Source: Rheinheimera pleomorphica (lineage in GTDB: Bacteria > Pseudomonadota > Gammaproteobacteria > Enterobacterales > Alteromonadaceae). Taken from it: a stretch of DNA of 64,000 nucleotides. Under the pieces are notes generated by a model. The model saw only the letters and a list, made by a program, of their open reading frames with translations, did no database searches and had not been told where the DNA came from. Position numbers and translations under genes: made by a program. The stretch covers positions 496,001-560,000 of the forward strand of contig NZ_SIRR01000003.1 in the NCBI RefSeq assembly GCF_011634895.1, given 5' to 3'. This document shows positions 55,261 through 64,000 of this stretch, piece by piece. Every line of letters begins with the position of its first letter. Within the stretch, counting starts at the first letter, position 1.

Positions 55261-55761
55261 TCAGCTGCAACTGCTATGACGTTTTTGCAGGCCGTTTAGC
55301 GGCACCTGCGCAAGTAAAGAGGATAATACAGTACCGTCCGGCAGGCTAAGGTTGGGGGCAATTTCTGCCAATGGATACAGCACAAATTCGCGCTGCTTCA
55401 GACCGTAATGCGGCACCGTCAGCCGTTCGCTGTTAATAATATCGTCGCCATACAACAAGATATCTAAATCCAGTGTTCGTGGGCCCCAGCGCTCGTCTTT
55501 ACGCTGCCGGCCTTGCTGCTGCTCTATCAGTTGCAGCGCATCCAGTAAGGCTTCCGCTGGCAGTTCAGTGTCCAGCGCAGCCACGGCATTAACATAATCG
55601 GGCTGGTCTTGCGGCCCCATCGGTTTGGAGCCATAAAATGACGATACAGCAATCAGCTGACTGGCCGGTAGCAGGCGCAGTGCGGCTACGGCCTGCTGTA
55701 ACTGCGCCAGCGGTTGTGCCAGATTAGCCCCCAGACCTATATAACAGCGTACTCTCGCCAT
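55261..55761 (-). CDS. folK: 6-hydroxymethyl-7,8-dihydropterin pyrophosphokinase
   Basis: HPPK phosphorylates the pterin precursor of folate. 166 residues (E. coli 159): CYIGLGANLAQPLAQLQ at the N-terminus and the signature RWGPRTLDLDILLYGDD near 85. Its ATG shares a base with the pcnB stop (TAATG), so it is coupled to pcnB as in E. coli. Confidence 0.96.
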   Translation of the reverse strand: MARVRCYIGLGANLAQPLAQLQQAVAALRLLPASQLIAVSSFYGSKPMGPQDQPDYVNAVAALDTELPAEALLDALQLIEQQQGRQRKDERWGPRTLDLDILLYGDDIINSERLTVPHYGLKQREFVLYPLAEIAPNLSLPDGTVLSSLLAQVPLNGLQKRHSSCS

Positions 55762-57224
55762 TAGTCGGCCGTGCGCTTGCGTTTGTAATTACGCCGCCGG
55801 CGCGGGCCTTTGTCGATACCGTCTTTACCCAGCTGATTAATCAGCTGCAAGCGGCCTTCGTCGTCGGCAAACTGGAAGCGTTCCCACCACAGTGCCAATT
55901 CGGTTAAGTCACCGCCTTCACTGGCGGCACGCAGCTGCAGAAAATCAAAGGCGCCACGAAACTTAGGTTGCTCCAGCAGTTTAAAGGCCCGCCGGCCCGC
56001 ACGTTTGGTTAGGCGGCTTTGCAGCGCCCAAATGTCACGCATCGCCAATGTAAAGCGCTTCGGGATAGCAATAGTGCGCTGCACATCGTCCAGCACTTCA
56101 GTCATGGCGATATTCATCGCGTCTATTTCACTTAAACCATCAATGACTAACGCCTGGCTACGTAACTCGACCGGGTACCACAGCAGGGCAGCGAAAATAA
56201 ATGCCGGCGTAACGGGTTTGTCTACTGCAACCCGGGCATCGGTATCTTGCAGGGCTTTGGTGGCCAGTAAAAAGGCTTTGCCTTCCGGCTCTTGTTTAAG
56301 CAGTTTATCCAGCTGTGGCAGCAACTGCTTTAATACCCGGGTGTCGCGCATCAGCATAAAGTTGTCAAAGGCTTTGCCAGCCAGCAGCAGCTTTACCAGT
56401 TCATCAAATAAGCGTGGCGCCGGAATGTTCTTCAGCAATACTGCCAGCTCTTTTATCGGCGCAGCGGTAGCAGGTGCAATTTGCATATTCAGTTTGGTGG
56501 CAAAGCGGATCGCACGCAGAATACGCACCGGATCTTCACGATAACGGGTTTCAGGGTCGCCGATAAGCTCAATCTTGCGCTCGGCAATGGCCTGCATGCC
56601 ATTGGCGAAATCGTAGACTGAGAAATCGTTCACTGAGTAATACAGCGCGTTAATAGTAAAGTCGCGCCGCTCGGCGTCTTCTTCGATAGTGCCGTATACG
56701 TTATCACGCAAAATCTGGCCATGATCGCTTAAGCTGGCGGTTTTTAATTTGGGTGCGGTGCTCTCTTCATCATCTGCGCCGCTATGGTGGCCGCGAAAGG
56801 TGGCCACTTCAATTACTTCGCGGCCAAACACTACGTGTGCCAGCCTGAAACGGCGGCCAATAAGACGGCAATTACGAAATACCTGTTTGACCTGCTCGGG
56901 TTTAGCGTTGGTAACGACATCAAAGTCTTTCGGCTTTAGTCCCAGTAGCAAATCACGGATACAGCCTCCCACCAGGTAGGCATCAAAACCGGCGTCTTTC
57001 AGCCGATACAACACTTTAAGCGCGTTCGGGCTGATATCTTTGCGTGAAATAGCATGCTGATCGCGGCTTAACCGCTGTACTTCAGGCAGCAGGCTGGCTG
57101 CCGGCGTTGGCCGTTCAGTCCGGCGCGTTTTCTGTTTTGTCACCACAGTATTGCCGACGGTTTTGCTGGCTTTGGCCTTGCCACCAAAGGTGCGGCGGCA
57201 AAAATCTAACACTCGCGAAATAAT
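55761..57224 (-). CDS. pcnB: Poly(A) polymerase I (ATT start)
   Basis: PcnB adds poly(A) tails that promote RNA decay. The nucleotidyltransferase core is LVGGCIRDLLLGLKPKDFDVVTNA and the tRNA-nucleotidyltransferase-like domain follows, ending in a basic tail (GPRRRRNYKRKR). No ATG exists at the conserved N-terminus. AGGAG at 57232-57236 is 7 bases before ATT at 57224; translating from it gives I-I-S-R-V-L-D-F-C-R, which lines up residue by residue with E. coli M-F-T-R-V-A-N-F-C-R, whose gene is known to start at AUU. GTG 57212 is the nearest conventional start but has poorer spacing. With ATT the product has 487 residues. Confidence 0.88.
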   Translation of the reverse strand: MISRVLDFCRRTFGGKAKASKTVGNTVVTKQKTRRTERPTPAASLLPEVQRLSRDQHAISRKDISPNALKVLYRLKDAGFDAYLVGGCIRDLLLGLKPKDFDVVTNAKPEQVKQVFRNCRLIGRRFRLAHVVFGREVIEVATFRGHHSGADDEESTAPKLKTASLSDHGQILRDNVYGTIEEDAERRDFTINALYYSVNDFSVYDFANGMQAIAERKIELIGDPETRYREDPVRILRAIRFATKLNMQIAPATAAPIKELAVLLKNIPAPRLFDELVKLLLAGKAFDNFMLMRDTRVLKQLLPQLDKLLKQEPEGKAFLLATKALQDTDARVAVDKPVTPAFIFAALLWYPVELRSQALVIDGLSEIDAMNIAMTEVLDDVQRTIAIPKRFTLAMRDIWALQSRLTKRAGRRAFKLLEQPKFRGAFDFLQLRAASEGGDLTELALWWERFQFADDEGRLQLINQLGKDGIDKGPRRRRNYKRKRTAD

Positions 57225-57320
57225 GATATCTCTCCTACAGCGTGCAGCCTGATGCTGCGCTTAAAAAAACCGGCTAATAATACCGCAGCTACGGCGAAAA
57301 AAGAACGCATCCTGAAGCCG

Positions 57321-58214
57321 TTAAGCGAATTGAGTACAGTTAATTTCCTGCCGGCGTGGAATTATACTTAGTTGCCAGTGCGCTGTGGCCCAATCTAACT
57401 GCTGAGTGACCGGCGCTTGTTGCAGGTCGGTTGGTAACGATAGCCCCAAAAAAGCCAATACGTTAGCCATCACCTTGCTAACGGGCCACTGGCTAACCGG
57501 TTCGGCATGATTTTGTTTACTGAGCTTAAAGCCGGGTTTAATTACCGCCAGCGGCAAATGGCCGTACTGTGGTGCTACGGCACCCAGTAACGTGCAAAGT
57601 GCTTGCTGGCGCGGGGTCATTTGCAGTAAGTCGGCGCCGCGGATCACTTCGGTAATGCCCTGATCGATATCATCTACTACCACTACCAGCTGATAGGCAA
57701 ACAGGCCATCACGGCGTTTAATAATGTAATCTTCCTGCGCCAGCGCTGCAGGTATCTGCTGCGGGCCAAAGATCAGATCGGTAAACTGGCTGGCTACCCC
57801 CTGGCTTTTTAAACGCCAGGCCAAAGGTTCCGTTGTCAGCTTGAGTGTTGCGCAGCGGCCAGTATAAATGCCGCCACTTTCACTGATTTGCTTACGGCTG
57901 CACTGACAGCCATAAATTAGCTGTTGCTGCTGCAAGTGCCGGAAAATCTGCTGATAACGCTCCAGCCGCTGGCTTTGGTACAGCACAGTGCCGTCCCAAT
58001 GCAGGCCAAATTGTTCCAGCGTACGCAAAATATCACTGTCGGCACCGGGAACCATGCGGGGAGTATCAATATCCTCCATCCGCACCAACCACTGACCATG
58101 CTGGCTTTTCGCCTGCAGATAACTGCCAACAGCGGCAATAAGGGAACCAAAATGAAGCGGGCCGGAAGGCGAGGGCGCAAACCGGCCGATATAAGCGGAA
58201 GATGGTACGGGCAT
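57321..58214 (-). CDS. gluQ: Glutamyl-Q tRNA(Asp) synthetase
   Basis: A shortened class I glutamyl-tRNA-synthetase relative that attaches glutamate to queuosine of tRNA-Asp. 297 residues with GRFAPSPSGPLHFGS (HIGH-like), EDIDTPR, cysteines of the zinc site in YGCQCSRKQI and a KLSKQNHA motif in place of KMSKS; no anticodon-binding domain. It starts one base after the dksA stop, the usual pairing. Confidence 0.96.
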   Translation of the reverse strand: MPVPSSAYIGRFAPSPSGPLHFGSLIAAVGSYLQAKSQHGQWLVRMEDIDTPRMVPGADSDILRTLEQFGLHWDGTVLYQSQRLERYQQIFRHLQQQQLIYGCQCSRKQISESGGIYTGRCATLKLTTEPLAWRLKSQGVASQFTDLIFGPQQIPAALAQEDYIIKRRDGLFAYQLVVVVDDIDQGITEVIRGADLLQMTPRQQALCTLLGAVAPQYGHLPLAVIKPGFKLSKQNHAEPVSQWPVSKVMANVLAFLGLSLPTDLQQAPVTQQLDWATAHWQLSIIPRRQEINCTQFA

Positions 58215-58215
58215 A

Positions 58216-58665
58216 TTAGCCGCCCAGTTGCTTTTCCTTGATTTCAGCTAAGGTTTTGCAATCGATACACATATCAGCCGTTGGCCGGGCTTCTAAGCGT
58301 TTAATACCGATTTCAATGCCGCAGGTGTCGCAATAGCCGAAGTCTTCGTCTTCGATTTTCTGCAGCGTTTTTTCAATTTTTTTCAGCAGCTTGCGTTCAC
58401 GATCGCGGGCACGCAATTCCAGGCTGAACTCTTCTTCCTGCGCAGCACGGTCTACCGGATCCGGGAAGTTTGCTGCTTCGTCGGCCATATGGTTCTTAGT
58501 GCGGTCAACTTCTTCGCGTAATTGCTGACGCCAGGCGTCAAGAATGCGGCGGAAATGTTCCAGTTGCTTCGGGTTCATATACTCTTCCCCGACAGCTTCC
58601 TGATATGGCGCTACGCCTGCAAGGGCCAGTAAGCCCAGCGTTTTGGTAGTATTGCCCTCTGGCAT
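58216..58665 (-). CDS. dksA: RNA polymerase-binding transcription factor DksA
   Basis: DksA enters the RNA polymerase secondary channel and works with ppGpp in stringent control. The start [18 protein letters not shown] at 58665, after AGGAG, gives 149 residues (E. coli 151). The coiled-coil tip [19 protein letters not shown], with the key aspartates, and the zinc cysteines (YCDTCG, CIDC) are intact. The 74-residue upstream extension of the open frame is not part of the protein. Confidence 0.97.
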   Translation of the reverse strand: MPEGNTTKTLGLLALAGVAPYQEAVGEEYMNPKQLEHFRRILDAWRQQLREEVDRTKNHMADEAANFPDPVDRAAQEEEFSLELRARDRERKLLKKIEKTLQKIEDEDFGYCDTCGIEIGIKRLEARPTADMCIDCKTLAEIKEKQLGG

Positions 58666-58910
58666 AATCATCTCCTGTATAATGCCAAGCAAAAATATGG
58701 CGGCTATTGATAGCAGAATATCGCCGGCATCGCAATCAGATTTAAAAAGACGCGGAAGTATACAGATTGCGGACTTAGCCGTCATCTTATTTTCTATTGC
58801 GTTGTCCGCTGAGCTAAAAGCCCGGCGCAGCAGGATGCTTTTGTCAAAAGCCGCTTGTGATACACTGTGCCGCATAACGGGCGACACAGCTTAAAAAATA
58901 AGGAAGTCAG

Positions 58911-60206
58911 ATGGCAGACCTGATTCAGATCCAGCTTCAATTACAAAGCGCAGCAGAAAAGTGGGGTAAAGCGCCGCTTACCCCTATTCCAGACGGTTTT
59001 CAGCTTCATTTAAATGCAAAGGAGCCAGTGCGTAGTGTGCAAAAAGCCGCGCGCAGCCTCGATGCTCTGGGTATTACCCAGGTGCAGCTAAGTGGTGAGC
59101 ATTGGACAGCCGAGTTGCAATGGGCCTTTTACCAAGGGTTTTGTAATGCCAAAAAGCATACTGGTGTGCAGTTTTGTGGTGATGCTGCAACGCAGCAACA
59201 TTTGCAACAGCTGGTGCAATGTTTTAGCTGGGCGAAGCAGCTGACTAATCAGACGCCTGAACAGTTGTACCCCGAGCAGCTGGCACAGCAGGCGGCAGAC
59301 TTTATTACACAACTTGCCCCGGCGGGCAGCGTGCAATATCAGCTGTTAGTGGATCAGCAGTTAGTGCAGGCCGGTTGGCATGGCTTACACGCCGTTGGCC
59401 GTGGCAGTGTCCGTAAACCTGCCATGCTGGTATTGGATTACAACCCCACAGCGAATGCCGATGCCGCCATCAGTGCGGCCCTGGTAGGCAAAGGCATTAC
59501 TTTTGACAGTGGTGGCTATTCGATTAAAGCGACCGAAAGTATGTTGACCATGAAATGTGATATGGGCGGTGCTGCTACTGTGACAGCAGCGCTGGGGCTG
59601 GCGATATTGCAGGGGCTGAATAAACGGGTGCAGCTGATTTTATGCTGCGCAGAGAACCTGATCAGCGGCGATGCCTATAAGCTGGGCGATATTATCCGTT
59701 ATAAAAACGGCACTACGGTGGAAATCGTCAATACCGACGCTGAAGGCCGCTTGGTACTGGCCGATGGCCTGATGTGTGCGGCAGAGTCTGGTGCCGGTTT
59801 AATTATTGATGCCGCAACCTTAACCGGCGCGGCGATGACGGCTGTGGGCGGCGAATATAATGCTTTATTTGCGCTGGATAAAGCCTTGGCGGCAAAAGCG
59901 TTGGCTTACGCCGAACAGGTGCAGGAGCCGACCTGGCAATTACCACTGGAACTGTGGCATCAACAACAATGCCCGTCGGCTTATGCTGACACCGCCAATA
60001 GCCGGCCGGTAAAAGGTGGCGGTGCCGGTGGTGCCAGTAACGCCGCAGGCTTTTTAAGCCGTTTTGTGCCGAATGAAGGCCAGGGCTGGCTGCATTTTGA
60101 TTTAGCCGCGGCCTTTAACAACAGTAATAATGCTTTTTGGGCCGCAGGTGCCACCGGCCAGGGTATTCGCACCATCAGTGCGACTTTACTAAACGAGTTG
60201 GCTTAG
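58911..60206 (+). CDS. pepB: Peptidase B (M17 leucyl aminopeptidase family)
   Basis: A cytosolic hexameric metallo-aminopeptidase. 431 residues (E. coli PepB 427) with close similarity: HAVGRGSVRKPAMLVLDYNPT, metal ligands Lys194 and Asp199 in VGKGITFDSGGYSIK, Asp217 in the segment MKCDMGGAA, and Asp276/Glu278/Arg280 in NTDAEGRLVLADGL. AAGGAAG precedes the ATG. It is divergent from dksA across 245 bases and stands alone; in E. coli pepB lies in the isc region, so its place here is lineage-specific. Confidence 0.95.
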   Translation: MADLIQIQLQLQSAAEKWGKAPLTPIPDGFQLHLNAKEPVRSVQKAARSLDALGITQVQLSGEHWTAELQWAFYQGFCNAKKHTGVQFCGDAATQQHLQQLVQCFSWAKQLTNQTPEQLYPEQLAQQAADFITQLAPAGSVQYQLLVDQQLVQAGWHGLHAVGRGSVRKPAMLVLDYNPTANADAAISAALVGKGITFDSGGYSIKATESMLTMKCDMGGAATVTAALGLAILQGLNKRVQLILCCAENLISGDAYKLGDIIRYKNGTTVEIVNTDAEGRLVLADGLMCAAESGAGLIIDAATLTGAAMTAVGGEYNALFALDKALAAKALAYAEQVQEPTWQLPLELWHQQQCPSAYADTANSRPVKGGGAGGASNAAGFLSRFVPNEGQGWLHFDLAAAFNNSNNAFWAAGATGQGIRTISATLLNELA

Positions 60207-60282
60207 CCTGATGCTAAGTTTAAGCGCCTGCACACTACAAAGGCTGTAGCAGGCATGTTTACTGTTTCTATCGGGTTAAGCT

Positions 60283-62727
60283 GTGTTACCTGTTGCTGAA
60301 ATCTTACCGCAATTGCTGCTGTTGCTGCGCCAGCATAACAAAGTGGTGTTATCTGCGCCGCCCGGTGCGGGTAAATCGACTTATCTGCCGCTGTATTTAT
60401 TGCAGCAGCCTGACTTTGCCGGTAAAACACTGCTGATGTTAGAGCCGCGTCGGCTGGCAGCAAAAAGTATTGCTGCTTATCTGGCCAGCCAGTTGGGGGA
60501 AGCGGTTGGCCAAACGGTAGGCTATCAAATTCGCCAGGAGCGTAAATACAGCAAGCAGACCCGACTGTTAATTGTGACCGAAGGGGTATTGACGCGAAAG
60601 CTGCAGCAAGACCCTGAATTAACTGACATTGATCTGCTGCTGTTTGATGAGTTCCACGAGCGCTCGCTGCATGCCGATCTGGCACTGGCGCTGTGCCTGG
60701 AAGTACAGCAACTGCGGCCTGAACTGCAACTGCTGCTGATGTCTGCCACGCTGGACACCGCTGAACTGGCTGCCAGCCTGAATGCCCCTGTGCTGGAAAG
60801 CGAAGGCCGTAGCTACCCGGTTGACATTGAATATGTTGTGCCCGATAGCCAGCCGCTGTCAGTGCAAACCGCCAGGCTGGTGCAGCAGGCATTGTCAAAG
60901 CATCAGGGCAATGTGCTGGTGTTCTTACCCGGTCAGGCCGAAATTAATCAAACCGCGCAGTTATTGCAGCAACAGCAACTAAACGCAGATGTACAACTGC
61001 ACCGCTTGCTTGGCAGCCTGACACTGGCGCAGCAACAGGCCGCAATAGCGCCGCCACCGGCGGGTATGCGCAAGGTGGTACTGTCGACTAACCTGGCTGA
61101 AACCAGTTTAACCATCGATGGTATCAGTGTCGTCATTGACAGCGGCTTATGCCGGCAAAGCCGGTTTAACCCTCGCCAGGGATTAAGTGTATTGGAAACG
61201 GCGGCCATTAGTCAGGCCGCGGCGATACAACGCTCTGGCCGGGCGGGACGGTTAGGCCCTGGCCATTGCTACCGGCTGGATACGGTGGAAAAATGGCAAC
61301 GGCGGGCCCGTTTTACCGCCGCTGAAATAGATGTCGCTGAGCTTACCTCGCTGCGGCTGGAAGTGGCAGCCTGGGGCTGTCAGGTCGCCGATTTGCAATG
61401 GTTAACACCGCCACCAGCAGCGCATTTAGCCGTGGCAGAGCAGTTATTGCAACAACTGGGCTTGCTGGATCAAAAGGGCGGTTTAACAGCGCTTGGCCGT
61501 CAGGCGCATCAGCTTGGCACTGAACCCCGGCTGGCCACCATGCTGTTGCATGCCAAAGTACTTGAACAACAAGGTTATGCCGGTGCGATGGCTCTGGGAT
61601 GTTTGTTGGCAGCCGTACTGGAAGACAGTCGCGTGCTACAGGGTGACATTTACAGTTTGCTGACCAGAGTGAAACACAGCCTGCCGGCACAGTGGCAACA
61701 GGCACAAAGCTTTGCCCGTTTATTGAGCTGCGATCTTAATACGCGCTTACCACTGGAACTCGCGCCGCTGCTGGCGCTACGCGCTTATCCTGACCGTCTG
61801 GCAAAGCGCCGTGGTCAGGGCTATCAGCTGGCCAATGGAATAGGTGCGGTGTTAGCAGACAACCATAGCCTGAGCGGACAAAATTGGCTGGTGGCGCTGC
61901 ATCTGCAGCAGTTTGGCCGGGAAAACCGTATCTACCATGCACTAAGCATTGGCCTGGACGACATCCGGGCAGACTGGCAAGCCGGGCTTAACTGGCAAAC
62001 CCAAACATTTTGGGATGATAAAAATGGCAGCTTTTATACAGAACAACAATTGAAGTTTGGTCAACTGGTGCTGCAGGCTAAACCGGCTGTATTGGCCCTA
62101 ACTGCCGAGCAGAAGCAGCAAGCCTGGCTAAGTTATATTGCGAACAAGGGGCTGGCGGCGCTAACCTGGCCCGATGCGGTGCAACAGTTACGCCAACGCG
62201 TAGCCCTGTTGCGGCAATACCAGCCAGCAGCGGCCTGGCCGGATTTTACTGATGATCCCTTGCTAAACCAGTTGGCGCAGTGGCTGGGACCTTACCTTGG
62301 TACTGTCAGCAAAAGTGCCGCCCTGGCGCAATTGCCGCTGTATGATGCCTTACTACAGCGTTTAAGTTACAACCAGCAACAGCAGTTAAACCAACTGGTA
62401 CCAACGCACTGGCAGGCGCCAACCGGGTCGCGTATCCGTATTGACTATTGTACTGACGCCGGCCCTCGTCTTTCAGTACGGGTTCAGGAAATGTATGGTC
62501 AGCTAAGCTCTCCGGCTGTGCTGCAGGGCCAGCTTAATATTACTGTTGAGCTGCTGTCACCGTCACGCCAGCCGCTGCAGGTTACGCAAAATCTGGCCAG
62601 TTTCTGGCAAAATGCCTGGCAAGAGGTACGCAAAGAGATGCGTGGGCGTTATCCAAAGCATTATTGGCCGGAAGATCCGGCACAAGCGCTGCCAACAACA
62701 AAAACGAAAAAGGCGATGCTTAAATGA
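60283..62727 (+). CDS. hrpB: ATP-dependent helicase HrpB
   Basis: A DEAH-type RNA helicase of unclear role. 814 residues (E. coli 809) from GTG 60283: Walker A PPGAGKST (26-33), motif II DEFH in LLFDEFHERSLHADLA, SAT in LLMSATLD, and QRSGRAGRLGPGHCYRL; the HrpB C-terminal domain follows. The ribosome-binding site is weak and no ATG is available near the conserved N-terminus. It overlaps mrcB by 4 bases (ATGA), the order known from E. coli. Confidence 0.95.
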   Translation: MLPVAEILPQLLLLLRQHNKVVLSAPPGAGKSTYLPLYLLQQPDFAGKTLLMLEPRRLAAKSIAAYLASQLGEAVGQTVGYQIRQERKYSKQTRLLIVTEGVLTRKLQQDPELTDIDLLLFDEFHERSLHADLALALCLEVQQLRPELQLLLMSATLDTAELAASLNAPVLESEGRSYPVDIEYVVPDSQPLSVQTARLVQQALSKHQGNVLVFLPGQAEINQTAQLLQQQQLNADVQLHRLLGSLTLAQQQAAIAPPPAGMRKVVLSTNLAETSLTIDGISVVIDSGLCRQSRFNPRQGLSVLETAAISQAAAIQRSGRAGRLGPGHCYRLDTVEKWQRRARFTAAEIDVAELTSLRLEVAAWGCQVADLQWLTPPPAAHLAVAEQLLQQLGLLDQKGGLTALGRQAHQLGTEPRLATMLLHAKVLEQQGYAGAMALGCLLAAVLEDSRVLQGDIYSLLTRVKHSLPAQWQQAQSFARLLSCDLNTRLPLELAPLLALRAYPDRLAKRRGQGYQLANGIGAVLADNHSLSGQNWLVALHLQQFGRENRIYHALSIGLDDIRADWQAGLNWQTQTFWDDKNGSFYTEQQLKFGQLVLQAKPAVLALTAEQKQQAWLSYIANKGLAALTWPDAVQQLRQRVALLRQYQPAAAWPDFTDDPLLNQLAQWLGPYLGTVSKSAALAQLPLYDALLQRLSYNQQQQLNQLVPTHWQAPTGSRIRIDYCTDAGPRLSVRVQEMYGQLSSPAVLQGQLNITVELLSPSRQPLQVTQNLASFWQNAWQEVRKEMRGRYPKHYWPEDPAQALPTTKTKKAMLK

Positions 62728-64000
62728 GTAAGAAATCCCCGCAACAAAAGGGTGGAAAAAAAGCGGCCGCACCAGCTTTAACGCAGCGACACTGGCTAAA
62801 ACGGCTGGCAATATTGCTACTGAAACTGGCCTTGGTGTCGCTGTTGCTGGCAACCTTCTATCTGGTGTACCTCGATAGTAAGATCAGCAAGAAGTTCGCC
62901 GGGCAGAAGTGGCAGGTGCCCGCACAAATTTACGCCCGCAGCCTTGAGCTATTTCCGGGTAAAACCATTAGCCAGCAGCAGCTGATTACCCAACTGGACA
63001 GGCTGCAATATCAGCGTGATCCGGCGCTGAGCGCTCCTGGCCAGTACAGCGTATCGCGTAACCATGTCAGCATTTACCGCCGGCCTTTTACCTATATTGA
63101 AGGCTATGAAGCGGCACAGTTATTTAGCGTTGAATTTAACCGCAGTGGCATTAACCGCGTTATGCAGCGTCAGCAAAAAGAAGCGCTGAATTTTGCCCGG
63201 CTGGAACCACAGTTGATCGACCATCTGGTGGCAGCGCAGCAGGAAGACCGTGAGCTGGTGCAATTACAGCAGGTGCCTGAATTGTTTAAAGACGCCTTAC
63301 TGCTAGTAGAAGATCGCGAGTTTTATCATCATCACGGTGTATCGCCGTTGTCGGTCATTCGCGCCCTGTGGGTCAATCTGGTCGCTGGCAGAACGGTGCA
63401 GGGTGGGTCGACGTTAACGCAGCAACTGGCGAAAAATATGTTTCTCAGTAGTGATAGGACCTTATGGCGCAAAGCCAATGAAGCCCTTATTGCCCTGGTA
63501 CTGGATTATCGCTTTAATAAAGACCAGATCCTCGAAGCCTACCTGAATGAAGTTTTCGTTGGACAAAACTATGCCAATGCCGTGCACGGTGTTGGCCTTG
63601 GCAGCCGCTTTTATTTTGGTAAACCGCTGACAGAGTTGCAGCCGGCAGAGTATGCGCTGCTGATTGGCATTCTCAAAGGCCCGTCCTATTTTGATCCGCG
63701 TCGCTACCCTGAGCGCGCCCAGCAACGCCGTGATTTAGTGCTGCGACTGATGTTTGAACAACATTTACTGGACCGGCCGCAGTATGAAGCGGCGATATCG
63801 CAGCCGCTGCAGGTGATCCCGCGCGGCAAATATCTCAATGCAGGCTATGCGTCTTATCTGGACGCCGTAAAAAAAGAACTGCGCCAACTCAATATGAATG
63901 CCGCTGACCAAGAGCAAGGGATCAAGGTATTCACTTATCTGGACACTCAGGCGCAAACCGCTGTAGAGCAAGCGGCGGCGCAGCAGCTGGCAACGCTCGA
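62724..64000 (+). CDS. mrcB: Penicillin-binding protein 1B (5' part, runs off the window)
   Basis: A bifunctional peptidoglycan glycosyltransferase/transpeptidase. The 425 visible codons give a basic cytoplasmic tail, one membrane helix at about 28-48, the UB2H-like region (60-150), and the glycosyltransferase domain with the catalytic glutamate in VEDREFYHHHG and GGSTLTQQLAKNMFL. The transpeptidase domain lies beyond base 64000. ATG overlaps the hrpB stop by 4 bases. Confidence 0.95.
   Translation, partial: MSKKSPQQKGGKKAAAPALTQRHWLKRLAILLLKLALVSLLLATFYLVYLDSKISKKFAGQKWQVPAQIYARSLELFPGKTISQQQLITQLDRLQYQRDPALSAPGQYSVSRNHVSIYRRPFTYIEGYEAAQLFSVEFNRSGINRVMQRQQKEALNFARLEPQLIDHLVAAQQEDRELVQLQQVPELFKDALLLVEDREFYHHHGVSPLSVIRALWVNLVAGRTVQGGSTLTQQLAKNMFLSSDRTLWRKANEALIALVLDYRFNKDQILEAYLNEVFVGQNYANAVHGVGLGSRFYFGKPLTELQPAEYALLIGILKGPSYFDPRRYPERAQQRRDLVLRLMFEQHLLDRPQYEAAISQPLQVIPRGKYLNAGYASYLDAVKKELRQLNMNAADQEQGIKVFTYLDTQAQTAVEQAAAQQLATL

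Noticed and set aside
58666-58887. 74-residue N-terminal extension of dksA
   Set aside because: DksA starts at M(P/Q)EG with AGGAG just upstream; the extension has no family counterpart.
60203-60898. 231-residue antisense open frame over pepB/hrpB
   Set aside because: It lies opposite the conserved helicase motifs, has no recognisable domain and is explained by codon bias of hrpB.
1-64000. tRNA, rRNA, prophage or insertion sequence
   Set aside because: No tRNA-like cloverleaf, rRNA segment, integrase or transposase was recognised in any intergenic space; almost all DNA is occupied by core genes.

Overview
The window looks like a chromosome segment of a gammaproteobacterium of the Alteromonadales type; the Rheinheimera/Alishewanella/Arsukibacterium group is my best guess, from protein flavour and gene content only. 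Several blocks keep Escherichia coli gene order: secB-gpsA, glnG-glnL-glnA / typA, yihY-dtd-yiiD, hslVU-ftsN-priA-rpmE and dksA-gluQ-pcnB-folK-panB-panC with pepB, hrpB and mrcB beyond. I saw no rRNA, tRNA, prophage, transposase or CRISPR array.

Layout. 1-7.4 kb: end of secB, gpsA, a degenerate GGDEF/EAL protein, trmL, a lysophospholipase, and the Cpx envelope-stress module (cpxA, cpxR, divergent cpxP-like gene) with two CpxR-box candidates. 7.4-12.4 kb: nitrogen control, with glnG, glnL, a DUF4124 protein and glnA; NtrC sites and a sigma-54 promoter lie before glnA. 12.4-19.6 kb: typA, an orphan secreted protein, yihY, dtd, a YiiD-type GNAT-hotdog protein, a YeeZ-like epimerase, and a membrane protein with an Mrr-like tail followed by a five-unit array of small hairpins. 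19.6-32.3 kb: chemotaxis and cyclic-di-GMP genes (two methyl-accepting proteins, two GGDEF/EAL proteins) interleaved with a broken histidine-utilisation cluster: hutC, hutI and hutG are intact, hutU survives only as about 50 codons, and rraA sits ahead of hutG.

31.9-46.5 kb: DUF971, hslU, hslV (candidate sigma-32 promoter), ftsN, priA, rpmE, a malic enzyme, a third chemoreceptor, ppa, fbp, mpl, ubiX and a YadGH-type ABC exporter. 46.7-58.7 kb: the pyridoxal-type aspartate decarboxylase panP, a DUF2959 lipoprotein, a five-gene operon of a UbiA-family prenyltransferase with frdABCD, then panC, panB, folK, pcnB (apparently using an ATT start, as in E. coli), gluQ and dksA. 58.9-64 kb: pepB, hrpB and the 5' two thirds of mrcB, cut by the window edge.

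How it fits together. panB, panC and panP together can supply pantothenate without a panD. The prenyltransferase-frd operon suggests fumarate respiration coupled to its own quinone supply. The hut genes look like a pathway losing its upstream steps at this locus, unless hutU and hutH lie elsewhere. Most of the window is core housekeeping. The unusual items are the hutU remnant, the hairpin array beside the Mrr-like membrane protein, the orphan secreted protein inside a conserved block, and two palindromic intergenic elements.
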